Origin: Pseudomonas helvetica
GTDB taxonomy: Bacteria; Pseudomonadota; Gammaproteobacteria; Pseudomonadales; Pseudomonadaceae
Reading direction: 5' to 3'
Length of the DNA: 64,000 nt
NCBI RefSeq assembly: GCF_039908645.1
Contig: NZ_CP150917.1
Location: 2,119,501 to 2,183,500, forward strand
In this document: positions 1 through 9,728 of the stretch, piece by piece
Position numbering within the stretch: position 1 is the stretch's first letter
Layout of the letters: each line of letters opens with the position of its first letter
Notes under the pieces: model-generated
Seen by the model: the letters and a program-made list of their open reading frames with translations, nothing else
Told to the model about the DNA's origin: nothing
The model's database searches: none
Made by a program: the position numbers and the translations under genes

Positions 1-276
1 TCTCATAGATCCTGGCGCGGTGCCGTCCGTTCTTCAGTTCAAGGCGACTGGCATTGCTGCACAAGCTCCTTCTAGTGCCTGCCATAAAAAGATGACAGAC
101 AAATGCGGGCGGCATTCTAGCACGGTGGTTTTATGGCGCCAGCCGCGGGTCAGTCCTTTACTTAGGTTTTACTTAAGGCGTTTATTAGACGATTGTCGAC
201 AATAGTTCTTTTTCCTTTGACTGGTTGCGCGATATTGGTTAGTTTTTGGCGCATTGGCTTATGAGGTGTCGACAAT
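1..276 (+). promoter_or_regulatory. pmiR-prp operon promoter and operator region
   Basis: No convincing gene lies here. A perfect palindrome ATTGTCGACAAT sits at 192-203, and a second copy of its core, GTGTCGACAA, at 266-275, ends just before the ATG of the GntR regulator at 277. Between them is a plausible sigma-70 promoter: TTGACT at 217-222 and TAGTTT at 240-245, 17 bp apart. GntR/FadR-type regulators usually bind such short palindromes, so two sites flanking a promoter suggest autoregulation of the whole operon. The palindromes are seen directly; the promoter and the binding protein are inferred. Confidence 0.6.
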
Positions 277-999
277 ATGCTGGATCAACTTGATCCCCCA
301 GTGATGGCGTCAGACGATTCGGAAACCCTTTCCGAAAACGTCTTCCGACGCATTCAGGCGGCCATCGTCAAAGGCGAGATCGCCCCGGGCAGCAAGATTT
401 CCGAGCCTGAACTGGCGCGCACTTACGGCATCAGCCGTGGGCCGTTGCGTGAGGCGATCCATCGTCTCGAAGGTCAGCGCCTGCTGGTCCGCGTCCCGCA
501 CGTAGGGGCGAGGGTGGTGTCACTGAGTCACGCCGAACTGCTTGAGCTCTACGAAATTCGCGAGTCCCTGGAAGGCATGGCCTGTCGTCTGGCCGCCGAG
601 CGCATGACCACCGAAGAAATCGACGAGTTGCGTCAGGTGCTGGAAACCCATGAGCGCGATGCGGCGTTTCAGGCAGGCGTCGGCTATTACCAGCAGGAAG
701 GCGATTTCGACTTTCACTACCGAATCATTCAAGGCAGCGGCAACCGCACGCTGACGCAAATGCTCTGCGGCGAGCTGTATCAGCTGGTGCGCATGTACCG
801 CATCCAGTTTTCCGCCACGCCCAATCGGCCGCGCCAGGCGTTTGCCGAGCACCACCGGATTCTCGATGCCATCGCCGACCGTGACGGTGAATTGGCCGAG
901 TTGTTGATGCGTCGTCACATCGGCGCTTCAAAACGCAATATCGCCCGTCACTATCAGGACGGAGCCCATCAGACAGCCACTCCACGAGGTGAGTCATGA
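277..999 (+). CDS. pmiR: GntR/FadR-family regulator of the 2-methylcitrate operon (PmiR-like)
   Basis: 240 aa. An N-terminal winged helix-turn-helix (about residues 17-85, with the typical '[16 protein letters not shown]' recognition region) is followed by an all-helical FCD ligand domain (about 90-215) carrying the usual Asp/His metal-binding positions ([22 protein letters not shown]). It is the first gene of the propionate operon and its TGA overlaps the prpB ATG by 4 bases, so the two are translationally coupled. In P. aeruginosa the equivalent gene before prpB encodes PmiR, a repressor responding to 2-methylisocitrate (from memory). The palindromes flanking its promoter suggest that it represses itself and the genes downstream. 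This operon uses a GntR regulator and not the sigma-54-dependent PrpR of enterobacteria. Family is certain; effector is inferred from context. Confidence 0.88.
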   Translation: MLDQLDPPVMASDDSETLSENVFRRIQAAIVKGEIAPGSKISEPELARTYGISRGPLREAIHRLEGQRLLVRVPHVGARVVSLSHAELLELYEIRESLEGMACRLAAERMTTEEIDELRQVLETHERDAAFQAGVGYYQQEGDFDFHYRIIQGSGNRTLTQMLCGELYQLVRMYRIQFSATPNRPRQAFAEHHRILDAIADRDGELAELLMRRHIGASKRNIARHYQDGAHQTATPRGES

Positions 1000-1889
1000 G
1001 TTCGAACAAGAGCACACCAGGCCAGCGTTTCCGCGATGCGGTTGCCAGCGAGCATCCTTTGCAAGTGGTCGGCACGATCAACGCCAACCATGCGCTGCTG
1101 GCCAAGCGCGCCGGTTTCAAGGCTATTTATCTGTCCGGTGGCGGGGTCGCTGCCGGTTCTCTCGGTGTGCCGGACCTGGGGATTACCGGGCTCGATGACG
1201 TGTTGACCGACGTACGCCGGATCACCGATGTCTGCGACCTGCCGCTGTTGGTGGACGTGGACACCGGTTTTGGTTCCTCGGCATTCAACGTCGCGCGCAC
1301 CGTGAAGTCGATGATCAAGTTCGGTGCGGCAGCGATTCACATCGAAGACCAGGTCGGCGCCAAGCGCTGCGGTCACCGCCCGAATAAAGAGATCGTTTCC
1401 CAGCAGGAAATGGTCGACCGGATCAAGGCGGCAGTCGATGCGCGCACCGATGACAGCTTCGTGATCATGGCCCGCACCGACGCCCTGGCGGTGGAAGGTC
1501 TGGAGTCGGCACTGGATCGCGCCGCGGCGTGCATCGAAGCCGGCGCCGACATGGTGTTCCCGGAAGCTATCACCGAACTGGACATGTACAAGCTGTTCGC
1601 CAGCCGCGTCAAAGCGCCAATCCTGGCCAACATCACCGAGTTCGGCGCCACGCCGCTGTACACCACCGAACAGCTGAAAGCCGCCGATGTGTCGCTGGTG
1701 CTGTACCCGCTGTCGGCCTTTCGCGCGATGAACAAAGCAGCGGAAAACGTCTACACCGCGATCCGTCGCGACGGTACGCAACAGAACGTCATCGACACCA
1801 TGCAGACCCGCATGGAGCTTTACGATCGCATCGATTACCACACCTTCGAGCAGAAGCTCGATGCGTTGTTTGCCCAGAAAAAGGGTTGA
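996..1889 (+). CDS. prpB: 2-methylisocitrate lyase
   Basis: 297 aa, normal for the family. Cleaves 2-methylisocitrate to pyruvate and succinate, the last step of the 2-methylcitrate cycle. It is a member of the isocitrate lyase/PEP mutase TIM-barrel superfamily: Mg-binding acidic residues lie in '[10 protein letters not shown]' (about 85-93), and the active-site loop KRCGH is at 123-127 with catalytic Cys125. The PrpB form '[13 protein letters not shown]' separates it from true isocitrate lyases, which are longer. The ATG overlaps the end of the regulator gene. prpC follows after 67 bases. Confidence 0.96.
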   Translation: MSSNKSTPGQRFRDAVASEHPLQVVGTINANHALLAKRAGFKAIYLSGGGVAAGSLGVPDLGITGLDDVLTDVRRITDVCDLPLLVDVDTGFGSSAFNVARTVKSMIKFGAAAIHIEDQVGAKRCGHRPNKEIVSQQEMVDRIKAAVDARTDDSFVIMARTDALAVEGLESALDRAAACIEAGADMVFPEAITELDMYKLFASRVKAPILANITEFGATPLYTTEQLKAADVSLVLYPLSAFRAMNKAAENVYTAIRRDGTQQNVIDTMQTRMELYDRIDYHTFEQKLDALFAQKKG

Positions 1890-1956
1890 TCGGCAATACT
1901 CGATTCATCGTTTAGATGTTGCAGATTCCCTAACAAATTCAAGATTGGAGACAGCA

Positions 1957-3084
1957 ATGGCCGAAGCAAAAGTATTGAGTGGCGCCGGTCTGCGTGGCCA
2001 GGTGGCCGGGCAAACCGCATTGTCCACCGTAGGGCAAGAGGGCGCAGGCCTGACCTATCGCGGCTATGACGTTCGCGAACTGGCGGCCCAGGCGCATTTT
2101 GAAGAAGTGGCGTACATGCTGTTGTACGGCGAACTGCCGAACAAGGCGCAACTGGCCGCCTACATCAACAAACTGAGCAAGCTGCGTGACCTGCCGCAAA
2201 CCCTGAAGGAAGTGCTCGAACGCATCCCGGCCGACGCCCACCCGATGGACGTGATGCGCACCGGTTGCTCGTTCCTCGGCAACCTTGAGCCGGAGCATGA
2301 CTTCTCCGAGCAACATGACAAAACCGACCGGCTGCTGGCCGCGTTCCCGGCGATCATGTGCTACTGGTATCGCTTCAGCCATGACGGCAAACGCATCAAC
2401 TGCGTGACCGATGAAGAGTCGATTGGCGGGCACTTCCTGCACCTGTTGCACGACAAGAAGCCGAGCGAGCTGCACGTCAAGGTGATGAACGTTTCGCTGA
2501 TCCTTTATGCGGAACACGAGTTCAACGCATCGACCTTCACCGCCCGCGTGTGCGCATCGACCTTGTCCGACCTGTTCTCCTGCGTTACCGCGGCCATCGG
2601 TTCCCTGCGCGGCCCGCTGCATGGCGGCGCCAACGAAGCGGCGATGGAAATGATCGAGCGCTTCGCGTCGCCGCAAGAGGCGATCAAAGGCACCCTCGAC
2701 ATGCTTGCGCGCAAAGACAAGATCATGGGTTTTGGTCATGCGATCTACAAAGACAACGATCCGCGTAATGAAGTGATCAAGGGCTGGTCGAAAAAGCTCT
2801 CTGACGAAGTCGGCGACACCGTGTTGTTCCCGGTTTCCGAAGCCATCGACAAGACCATGTGGGAGCAGAAGAAACTGTTTCCCAACGCGGACTTCTACCA
2901 TGCCTCGGCGTACCACTTCATGGGCATTCCGACCAAGCTGTTCACGCCGATTTTCGTCTGCTCGCGCCTGACCGGCTGGGCGGCGCATGTGTTCGAACAG
3001 CGTGCCAATAACCGCATCATCCGCCCGAGCGCCGAATACGTCGGCGTCGAACAGCGCAAGTTCGTGCCAATCGAACAACGCTGA
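1957..3084 (+). CDS. prpC: 2-methylcitrate synthase
   Basis: 375 aa. Condenses propionyl-CoA with oxaloacetate to 2-methylcitrate. Citrate synthase fold with all three catalytic residues visible: His222 in 'LHGGANEAA', His261 in 'GFGHAIYK' and Asp312 in 'NADFYHASAY'. The start chosen is the ATG of 'MAEAKVLSG', preceded by a GGAGA ribosome site; an upstream in-frame ATG at 1861 lies inside prpB and would add a non-homologous tail. The short length and its place between prpB and acnD mark it as the methylcitrate enzyme rather than the housekeeping GltA, which is usually about 430 aa. Confidence 0.95.
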   Translation: MAEAKVLSGAGLRGQVAGQTALSTVGQEGAGLTYRGYDVRELAAQAHFEEVAYMLLYGELPNKAQLAAYINKLSKLRDLPQTLKEVLERIPADAHPMDVMRTGCSFLGNLEPEHDFSEQHDKTDRLLAAFPAIMCYWYRFSHDGKRINCVTDEESIGGHFLHLLHDKKPSELHVKVMNVSLILYAEHEFNASTFTARVCASTLSDLFSCVTAAIGSLRGPLHGGANEAAMEMIERFASPQEAIKGTLDMLARKDKIMGFGHAIYKDNDPRNEVIKGWSKKLSDEVGDTVLFPVSEAIDKTMWEQKKLFPNADFYHASAYHFMGIPTKLFTPIFVCSRLTGWAAHVFEQRANNRIIRPSAEYVGVEQRKFVPIEQR

Positions 3085-3127
3085 CCGGTAGGTGCCGGCG
3101 CTGCTTGCTGAATGAACCTAAAACCCT

Positions 3128-3219
3128 TGTAGGAGCCGAGCTTGCTCGCGATGACGGACTGACACTCAACATTGATGTCAACCGTTACACCGCTATCGCG
3201 AGCAAGCTCGGCTCCTACA
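3128..3219. repeat. REP/REPIN inverted pair between prpC and acnD
   Basis: Two arms in opposite orientation, 3128-3152 (tgtaggagccgagcttgctc and following) and 3195-3219, are perfect reverse complements over about 25 bases and enclose about 42 bases. This is the REPIN layout of the P. fluorescens group. It fills most of the 200-base prpC-acnD gap and could form a large hairpin in the operon mRNA, which may affect stability between upstream and downstream genes. Confidence 0.85.
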
Positions 3220-3284
3220 AAGGTCGGGTTTCAAATCCGGCGCCAGGCCCCACCTTTTGTAATCACCGTGACCGAGTCCTGACG

Positions 3285-5879
3285 ATGAACACAGATTTCC
3301 GCAAATCGCTGCCCGGCAGCCATCTGGATTACTTCGATACCCGCGCGGCAGTCGAGGCCATCCAGCCCGGCGCCTATGACACCCTGCCGTACACCTCTCG
3401 CGTACTGGCGGAAAACCTGGTGCGCCGCTGCGACCCGGCCACGCTCACCGAATCCCTGAAACAGTTCATCGAGCGCAAACGCGACCTCGATTTCCCATGG
3501 TTCCCGGCCCGCGTGGTGTGCCACGACATTCTTGGGCAGACCGCCCTGGTCGACCTCGCTGGCCTGCGTGATGCCATTGCCCTGCAAGGTGGTGATCCCG
3601 CGCAAGTGAACCCGGTGGTACCGACGCAATTGATCGTCGACCACTCCCTGGCCGTCGAGCGCGGTGGCTTCGATCCGGAAGCGTTCGAAAAGAACCGCGC
3701 CATCGAAGACCGTCGTAATGAAGACCGTTTTCACTTTATCAACTGGACCAAGAAGGCTTTCAAGAACGTCGACGTGATCCCGCCAGGCAACGGCATCATG
3801 CACCAGATCAACCTGGAGAAAATGTCGCCGGTGATCCAGGTACGTGACGGCGTGGCCTTTCCGGATACCTGCGTCGGCACCGACAGCCACACCCCGCACG
3901 TCGATGCCCTGGGCGTGATCGCCATCGGTGTTGGCGGTCTGGAAGCGGAAAGTGTGATGCTCGGCCGTGCCTCCTGGATGCGTCTGCCGGAAAGCGTTGG
4001 CGTTGAACTCACCGGCAAGCTGCAACCAGGCATCACTGCCACCGACATGGTGCTGGCGCTGACTGAGTTCCTGCGCAAGCAAAAAGTCGTTGGAGCCTGG
4101 CTGGAGTTCTTCGGTGAAGGCGCCTCCGCGCTGACCCTCGGCGACCGTGCAACCATTTCCAACATGGCTCCGGAATACGGCGCCACCGCGGCGATGTTCT
4201 ACATCGACCAGCAGACCATCGACTACCTGAAACTAACCGGCCGCGAAGACGAGCAGGTGCAGTTGGTCGAAAATTACGCCAAGACCACAGGCCTGTGGGC
4301 CGATAGCCTGAAGGGCGCGCAATACGAGCGCGGCTTGACCTTCGACCTGTCTTCGGTGGTGCGCAACATGGCGGGGCCGAGCAATCCTCACGCCCGTGTC
4401 GCTACGTCTGATCTCGCGGCCCAGGGCATCTCCGGCCAGTGGGACGATGTGCCCGGCCAAATGCCGGACGGCGCGGTGATCATTGCCGCCATCACCAGTT
4501 GCACCAACACCAGCAACCCGCGCAACGTCATCGCTGCAGGCCTGTTGGCACGCAATGCCAATAAGCTCGGGTTGACCCGCAAGCCGTGGGTCAAATCGTC
4601 CCTCGCGCCGGGTTCGAAAACCGTGGCGTTGTACCTCGATGAAGCCGGCCTGACTTCTGAACTGGAGCAGCTTGGTTTCGGCGTGGTGGCATTCGCCTGC
4701 ACCACCTGCAACGGCATGTCCGGTGCGCTGGACCCGGTGATCCAGCAAGAGATCATCGACCGCGACCTGTACGCCACTGCTGTGTTGTCGGGTAACCGCA
4801 ACTTCGATGGCCGGATTCACCCGTACGCCAAACAGGCGTTCCTTGCGTCGCCGCCGCTCGTAGTGGCGTACGCGATTGCCGGGACCATCCGTTTCGACAT
4901 CGAAAAAGACGTGTTGGGCCTGACGGCTGACGGCAAGGAAATCCGCCTGAAGGACATCTGGCCGAGCGACGAAGAGATCGACGCAGTGGTCAAGGCATCG
5001 GTCAAGCCGGAGCAGTTCCGTCAGGTCTACATCCCGATGTTCGCCATCCACGAAGACACCGGCCCGAAAGTCAAACCGTTGTACGACTGGCGCGAGATGA
5101 GCACCTACATCCGTCGTCCACCGTACTGGGAAGGCGCACTGGCCGGGGCGCGTCCGCTCAAGGGCATGCGCCCGCTGGCGGTGCTGCCGGACAACATCAC
5201 CACCGATCACCTGTCGCCGTCCAACGCCATCATGCTCGACAGCGCCGCTGGCGAATACCTGGCGAAAATGGGCTTGCCGGAAGAGGACTTCAACTCCTAC
5301 GCGACACACCGCGGTGACCACTTGACTGCGCAACGCGCGACGTTCGCCAACCCGAAACTGTTCAACGAAATGGTTCAGGAAAATGGCAAGGTCAAGCAGG
5401 GTTCGCTGGCGCGTGTCGAGCCGGAAGGCCAGGTCATGCGCATGTGGGAAGCCATCGAAACCTACATGGAGCGCAAGCAGCCGCTGATCATCATCGCCGG
5501 CGCCGACTACGGTCAGGGTTCGTCCCGCGACTGGGCGGCCAAGGGTGTGCGTCTGGCCGGTGTCGAAGCCATCGCTGCCGAAGGTTTCGAGCGCATCCAC
5601 CGCACCAACCTGGTGGGCATGGGCGTGTTGCCGCTGGAGTTCAAGCCGGGCACCGACCGCAAGACGCTGGGCATCGACGGCACTGAAACTTTCGATGTGA
5701 TCGGCGAGCGCACGCCGCGTGCCACGCTGACCCTGGTTATTACCCGCAAGAACGGTGAGCAGGTGTCGGTGCCGGTGACCTGCCGTCTCGACACGGCTGA
5801 AGAAGTCTCGATCTATGAAGCCGGCGGCGTGTTGCAGCGTTTCGCCCAGGACTTCCTTGAATCGGCTGTTGCTGTCTAA
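3285..5879 (+). CDS. acnD: 2-methylcitrate dehydratase, Fe/S-dependent (AcnD)
   Basis: 864 aa aconitase-family protein. With PrpF it converts 2-methylcitrate through 2-methylaconitate to 2-methylisocitrate. The three [4Fe-4S] ligands are present: Cys406 in 'ITSCTNTSNP' and Cys472 and Cys475 in 'ACTTCNGMSG'. The C-terminal swivelling domain carries 'GADYGQGSSRDWAAKG'. The start is the ATG of 'MNTDFRKSLPGS'; an in-frame extension upstream to 3105 runs through the REPIN and is not protein-like. Next to prpF this is AcnD rather than the general aconitase AcnA. Confidence 0.95.
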   Translation: MNTDFRKSLPGSHLDYFDTRAAVEAIQPGAYDTLPYTSRVLAENLVRRCDPATLTESLKQFIERKRDLDFPWFPARVVCHDILGQTALVDLAGLRDAIALQGGDPAQVNPVVPTQLIVDHSLAVERGGFDPEAFEKNRAIEDRRNEDRFHFINWTKKAFKNVDVIPPGNGIMHQINLEKMSPVIQVRDGVAFPDTCVGTDSHTPHVDALGVIAIGVGGLEAESVMLGRASWMRLPESVGVELTGKLQPGITATDMVLALTEFLRKQKVVGAWLEFFGEGASALTLGDRATISNMAPEYGATAAMFYIDQQTIDYLKLTGREDEQVQLVENYAKTTGLWADSLKGAQYERGLTFDLSSVVRNMAGPSNPHARVATSDLAAQGISGQWDDVPGQMPDGAVIIAAITSCTNTSNPRNVIAAGLLARNANKLGLTRKPWVKSSLAPGSKTVALYLDEAGLTSELEQLGFGVVAFACTTCNGMSGALDPVIQQEIIDRDLYATAVLSGNRNFDGRIHPYAKQAFLASPPLVVAYAIAGTIRFDIEKDVLGLTADGKEIRLKDIWPSDEEIDAVVKASVKPEQFRQVYIPMFAIHEDTGPKVKPLYDWREMSTYIRRPPYWEGALAGARPLKGMRPLAVLPDNITTDHLSPSNAIMLDSAAGEYLAKMGLPEEDFNSYATHRGDHLTAQRATFANPKLFNEMVQENGKVKQGSLARVEPEGQVMRMWEAIETYMERKQPLIIIAGADYGQGSSRDWAAKGVRLAGVEAIAAEGFERIHRTNLVGMGVLPLEFKPGTDRKTLGIDGTETFDVIGERTPRATLTLVITRKNGEQVSVPVTCRLDTAEEVSIYEAGGVLQRFAQDFLESAVAV

Positions 5880-5933
5880 CGCGACTTGCCGGGGCAGGGC
5901 GGTGACGTCCTGCTCCGGCGCATAAGGAACATT

Positions 5934-7124
5934 ATGGTCCACGTATCCCAGATCAAGATTCCCGCCACCTACATGCGCGGTGGCACCAGCAAAGGCGTGT
6001 TCTTCAGCCTGCAAGACCTGCCTGAATCGGCACAGGTTCCGGGCCCGTCCCGCGATGCGCTGTTGTTGCGAGTGATCGGCAGCCCTGACCCGTATGAAAA
6101 GCAAATCGACGGTATGGGCGGGGCGACCTCCAGCACCAGCAAAACGGTGATCGTGTCCAAGAGCATCAAGGCCGATCACGATGTCGATTACCTGTTCGGT
6201 CAGGTCTCCATCGACAAGCCTTTTGTCGACTGGAGCGGTAACTGCGGCAACCTCTCGGCGGCGGTCGGTTCGTTCGCCATCAGCAGCGGTCTGGTCGAGG
6301 CCAGTCGCGTTCCACGTAACGGTATCGCGGTGGTGCGCATCTGGCAGGCGAATATCGGCAAGACCATCATCGCCCACGTGCCGATCACTGACGGCGCGGT
6401 GCAGGAAACCGGTGATTTCGAACTCGATGGCGTGACCTTTCCGGCCGCTGAGGTGCAGCTCGAATTCATGAACCCTGCGGCCGAGGAAGAGGGCGCAGGC
6501 GGCTCGATGTTCCCGACCGGCAACCTGGTCGATGACCTGGAAGTGCCTGGTGTCGGCACGCTCAAAGTGACCATGATCAACGCCGGCATTCCGACCATCT
6601 TCGTTAACGCCGAAGCCATCGGCTACACCGGCACCGAGTTGCAGGGCGATATCAACGGCGACCCGAAAGCGCTGGCGATGTTCGAGACCATTCGTGCGTA
6701 TGGCGCGCTGCGCATGGGGCTGATCCAGAATCTTGAAGACGCCGCCAAGCGTCAGCACACCCCCAAGGTGGCGTTCGTCGCACGGCCTGCCGATTACCTC
6801 GCTTCCAGCGGTAAGCCGGTGGCGGCAGGCGATGTCGACCTGTTAGTTCGGGCACTGTCCATGGGCAAGTTGCACCACGCGATGATGGGCACGGCTGCCG
6901 TAGCGATTGGCACCGCGGCAGCGATTGACGGCACGCTGGTCAACCTCGCCGCGGGCGGTATTCCTCGCAACGCGGTGCGCTTCGGGCATCCGTCCGGCAC
7001 CTTGCGCGTGGGCGCCGAAGCCCAACAGGTCGATGGCGAATGGACCGTGACCAAAGCCATCATGAGCCGCAGTGCGCGAGTATTGATGGAAGGCTGGGTG
7101 CGCGTGCCGGGCGATTCTTTCTGA
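5934..7124 (+). CDS. prpF: 2-methylaconitate cis-trans isomerase
   Basis: 396 aa, PrpF family with a diaminopimelate-epimerase-like fold. The N-terminal signature 'YMRGGTSKGVFF' and the 'GGATSSTSKTV' segment are typical. PrpF isomerises the trans-2-methylaconitate formed by AcnD so that it can be rehydrated; acnD and prpF nearly always occur together. The start is the ATG at 5934, preceded by AAGGA; the in-frame ATG at 5886 lacks family similarity. It lies 54 bases after acnD, in the same operon. Confidence 0.95.
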   Translation: MVHVSQIKIPATYMRGGTSKGVFFSLQDLPESAQVPGPSRDALLLRVIGSPDPYEKQIDGMGGATSSTSKTVIVSKSIKADHDVDYLFGQVSIDKPFVDWSGNCGNLSAAVGSFAISSGLVEASRVPRNGIAVVRIWQANIGKTIIAHVPITDGAVQETGDFELDGVTFPAAEVQLEFMNPAAEEEGAGGSMFPTGNLVDDLEVPGVGTLKVTMINAGIPTIFVNAEAIGYTGTELQGDINGDPKALAMFETIRAYGALRMGLIQNLEDAAKRQHTPKVAFVARPADYLASSGKPVAAGDVDLLVRALSMGKLHHAMMGTAAVAIGTAAAIDGTLVNLAAGGIPRNAVRFGHPSGTLRVGAEAQQVDGEWTVTKAIMSRSARVLMEGWVRVPGDSF

Positions 7125-7155
7125 GGGGGAGCTGAAACAGCAGGGTGAACGCAGT

Positions 7156-7190
7156 CTCCGTAGCAGCAGGCTTCGCCAGCTGCTACGGAG
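7156..7190. repeat. Short palindromic repeat (REP-like hairpin) between prpF and prpD
   Basis: A 12-base perfect inverted repeat, CTCCGTAGCAGC and GCTGCTACGGAG, encloses 11 bases with the core 'aggcttcgcca'. This is a single REP-type hairpin of a family different from the 'gtggcgaggg' elements elsewhere in the window. It has no U-run, so it does not look like a terminator. Confidence 0.75.
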
Positions 7191-7228
7191 CGCGTCGCAG
7201 GTCCGTCCATTTGCGGAGGAAACCAAAC

Positions 7229-8713
7229 ATGAGCGCCAACGTCGACCTGAACATTCGTCCCGACTACGACAAGGTCCTGCAGGACATTGCCGATTACGTT
7301 CTCAATTTCAAGATCGAGTCCAAAGAGGCGCTGGACACCGCCCGCAATTGCCTGATGGACACCCTCGGTTGCGGCCTGCTGGCCCTGCGCTTTCCCGAAT
7401 GCACCAAACACCTGGGCCCTATCGTTGAAGGCACGGTCGTGCCCTTTGGCGCACGTGTTCCCGGCACCCATTTTCGTCTCGACCCGGTAAAAGCGGCGTG
7501 GGACATCGGCTGTATCGTCCGCTGGCTCGATTACAACGACACCTGGCTGGCTGCCGAGTGGGGCCATCCGTCCGATAACCTCGGCGGGATCCTCGCGGTT
7601 GCCGACCACCTGTCGCAAAAACGCGTGGCCAATGGCGATGCGCCGCTGACCATGCGAGCGGTGCTGGACGCGATGATCATGGCCCACGAGGTTCAGGGTG
7701 TGATTGCCCTGGAGAACTCCTTCAACCGGGTTGGCCTGGACCATGTGCTGCTGGTCAAAGTCGCCTCGACGGCGGTGACCGCGAAACTGATGGGTGCCAA
7801 TCGCGAGCAACTGTTGGCGGCGCTGTCCCACGCGTTTGTCGATGGTCAGGCACTGCGCACTTACCGTCACGCGCCGAACGCTGGTTCGCGCAAGTCCTGG
7901 GCGGCGGGCGACGCCTCCAGTCGTGGCGTGCGATTGGCGGACATCGCCATGCGTGGCGAGATGGGCATTCCGGGTGTATTGACCGCGCCGCAATGGGGTT
8001 TCTACGACGTGCTGTTCAGCCACACCAACAAGGACCTGGCGCTCAAGCCCGCCGATAAACGTACGTTCAGCCTCTCGCAGAAGTACGGCACTTACGTGAT
8101 GGAAAACGTGCTGTTCAAGATCAGTTTCCCGGCCGAGTTTCACGCGCAAACCGCTTGCGAAGCGGCGGTGATCCTGCACCCACAGGTGAGCAATCGTCTG
8201 GATGAAATCGACAAGATCGTTATCACCACTCACGAGTCGGCGATTCGTATCATTTCCAAGGTCGGCCAACTGGCCAATGCTGCGGATCGTGACCACTGCA
8301 TCCAGTACATGACCGCCGTGCCGCTGGCCTTCGGCACTCTAGTGGCTGAACAGTACGAAGACCAGTTTCACGCGGCGCACCCGATCATCGACGAGTTGCG
8401 CGAGAAGATGGTCATTGTCGAAGAGCCGCGCTACACCCGCGAGTACCTGGAGGCTGACAAGCGCTCTATCGCCAACGCCTTGCAAGTGTTCTTCAAGGAC
8501 GGCTCAAGCACCGGACAAGTGGTGGTCGAATACCCGATTGGTCATCGTCGTCGCCGCGCCGAGGGCATTCCCTTGCTGGAGGACAAGTTCAAGGCCAATC
8601 TGGCGACGCGCTTCACTGCGCAACGGTCGGCGCAGATCTTTGCCTTGTGCCAGGATCAGGCAAAACTCGAGGCTACGCCGGTTAACCGTTTCATGGATCT
8701 CTTCGTGATCTGA
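7229..8713 (+). CDS. prpD: 2-methylcitrate dehydratase, MmgE/PrpD family
   Basis: 494 aa. Cofactor-independent PrpD-type methylcitrate dehydratase. The protein begins '[17 protein letters not shown]' after a strong GGAGGA site at 7215-7220; the in-frame start at 7145 would run through the palindromic repeat. PrpD-family features include '[26 protein letters not shown]' (quoted in parts: [19 protein letters not shown]) and '[13 protein letters not shown]'. It is the last gene of the operon. Having both AcnD/PrpF and PrpD in one operon is usual in Pseudomonas; PrpD may deal with different stereoisomers or with 2-methylaconitate hydration. Confidence 0.94.
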   Translation: MSANVDLNIRPDYDKVLQDIADYVLNFKIESKEALDTARNCLMDTLGCGLLALRFPECTKHLGPIVEGTVVPFGARVPGTHFRLDPVKAAWDIGCIVRWLDYNDTWLAAEWGHPSDNLGGILAVADHLSQKRVANGDAPLTMRAVLDAMIMAHEVQGVIALENSFNRVGLDHVLLVKVASTAVTAKLMGANREQLLAALSHAFVDGQALRTYRHAPNAGSRKSWAAGDASSRGVRLADIAMRGEMGIPGVLTAPQWGFYDVLFSHTNKDLALKPADKRTFSLSQKYGTYVMENVLFKISFPAEFHAQTACEAAVILHPQVSNRLDEIDKIVITTHESAIRIISKVGQLANAADRDHCIQYMTAVPLAFGTLVAEQYEDQFHAAHPIIDELREKMVIVEEPRYTREYLEADKRSIANALQVFFKDGSSTGQVVVEYPIGHRRRRAEGIPLLEDKFKANLATRFTAQRSAQIFALCQDQAKLEATPVNRFMDLFVI

Positions 8714-8733
8714 AGCCGAACCCGCGGCAGCTC

Positions 8734-9552
8734 CTACTTGAAGCGCCGCTCGACGCCTTTTTCCACCAGGATCTTCGCCGAAATCTCTTCCACGGAAAAA
8801 TGCGTGGAGTTGATGTGTGCGATGTTCTCGCGGCGGAACAGGTTTTCGACTTCACGCACTTCGAACTCGCACTGGGCGTAGCTCGAGTAGCGGCTATTGG
8901 GCTTGCGTTCGTTGCGGATCGCGGTGAGACGGTCCGGATCGATGGTCAGGCCAAACAGCTTGTGCTTGTGGGCGCGCAACGCCGATGGCAGTTGCAGGCG
9001 CTCCATGTCGTCTTCGGTCAGCGGGTAGTTGGCCGCGCGAATGCCGAATTGCATGGCCATGTACAGGCAGGTCGGGGTTTTGCCGCAGCGTGACACACCG
9101 ACCAGGATCAGGTCGGCCTTGTCGTAATAGTGGGTGCGGGCGCCGTCGTCGTTGTCGAGGGCGAAGTTCACTGCCTCGATACGCTCCATGTAATTGGAGT
9201 TGTGGCCAATGGAGTGGGACTTGCCGACCGAATACGACGAGTGCTCGCTCAACTCCTGCTCGAGCGGTGCGAGGAAGGTCGAGAAAATGTCGATCATGAA
9301 ACCATTGGAGGTCGCGAGGATCTCACGAATATCCTGGTTGACGATCGTGTCGAAGATGATCGGACGAAATCCGTCCTTTTCGGCGGCCATATTGATTTGT
9401 TGTACCATGGCCCGCGCTTTGTCCACGTTGTCGATGTACGGTCGTATGACTTTGCTGAAGGTAATGTTTTCGAACTGCGCCAACAGGCTTTGACCCAGGG
9501 TTTCGGCTGTAATGCCCGTGCCATCGGAGATAAAGAAAGCAGATCGTTTCAT
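8734..9552 (-). CDS. ppsR: PEP synthase regulatory protein (kinase/pyrophosphorylase, DUF299)
   Basis: 272 aa. Bifunctional enzyme that inactivates PEP synthase by ADP-dependent phosphorylation and reactivates it by phosphate-dependent dephosphorylation. Family marks: '[12 protein letters not shown]' at the N-terminus and the P-loop '[13 protein letters not shown]' at about residues 150-162. It is transcribed divergently from ppsA, its target, across a 176-base gap. Its 3' end faces the prpD stop codon only 20 bases away. Family and target are well supported by sequence and context. Confidence 0.93.
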   Translation of the reverse strand: MKRSAFFISDGTGITAETLGQSLLAQFENITFSKVIRPYIDNVDKARAMVQQINMAAEKDGFRPIIFDTIVNQDIREILATSNGFMIDIFSTFLAPLEQELSEHSSYSVGKSHSIGHNSNYMERIEAVNFALDNDDGARTHYYDKADLILVGVSRCGKTPTCLYMAMQFGIRAANYPLTEDDMERLQLPSALRAHKHKLFGLTIDPDRLTAIRNERKPNSRYSSYAQCEFEVREVENLFRRENIAHINSTHFSVEEISAKILVEKGVERRFK

Positions 9553-9728
9553 TTGCGCCTTGGGCCTTAAGCTGGTGACGATTCTTGGATATGATAGGCG
9601 CGGTTTGTCGGCCTGGATTGGCCCGCATTCTCACTTATTTTCCAGGTCCAGGCCATATTGCTGGCAAATGCTCCTGATGAGCTGCCAGCGCCCTGAGCTT
9701 TTCCAACACAGTTAGTGGAGAGATCACC
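9553..9728. promoter_or_regulatory. Divergent ppsR/ppsA promoter region
   Basis: 176 bases between two divergently transcribed genes. A good -10 box TATGAT lies near 9590 reading on the plus strand, with only a weak -35 (TTAAGC) 17 bases upstream. The ppsA translation site is GTGGAGAG ahead of a TTG start at 9729. No clear operator was recognised. Confidence 0.4.

Noticed and set aside
20..205. Possible 61-codon gene at the start of the window
   Set aside because: No ribosome site and no family features; it overlaps the operator palindrome of the propionate operon.
3128..3219. CRISPR or other spaced repeat array
   Set aside because: The repeated arms are inverted pairs at scattered sites, the REPIN pattern, with no regular spacing or cas genes.
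4233..6758. 841-codon open frame antisense to acnD-prpF
   Set aside because: It mirrors the third-codon GC bias of the real genes; the composition is unlike a protein (many His/Arg/Gly/Val) and the plus strand encodes clear enzymes.
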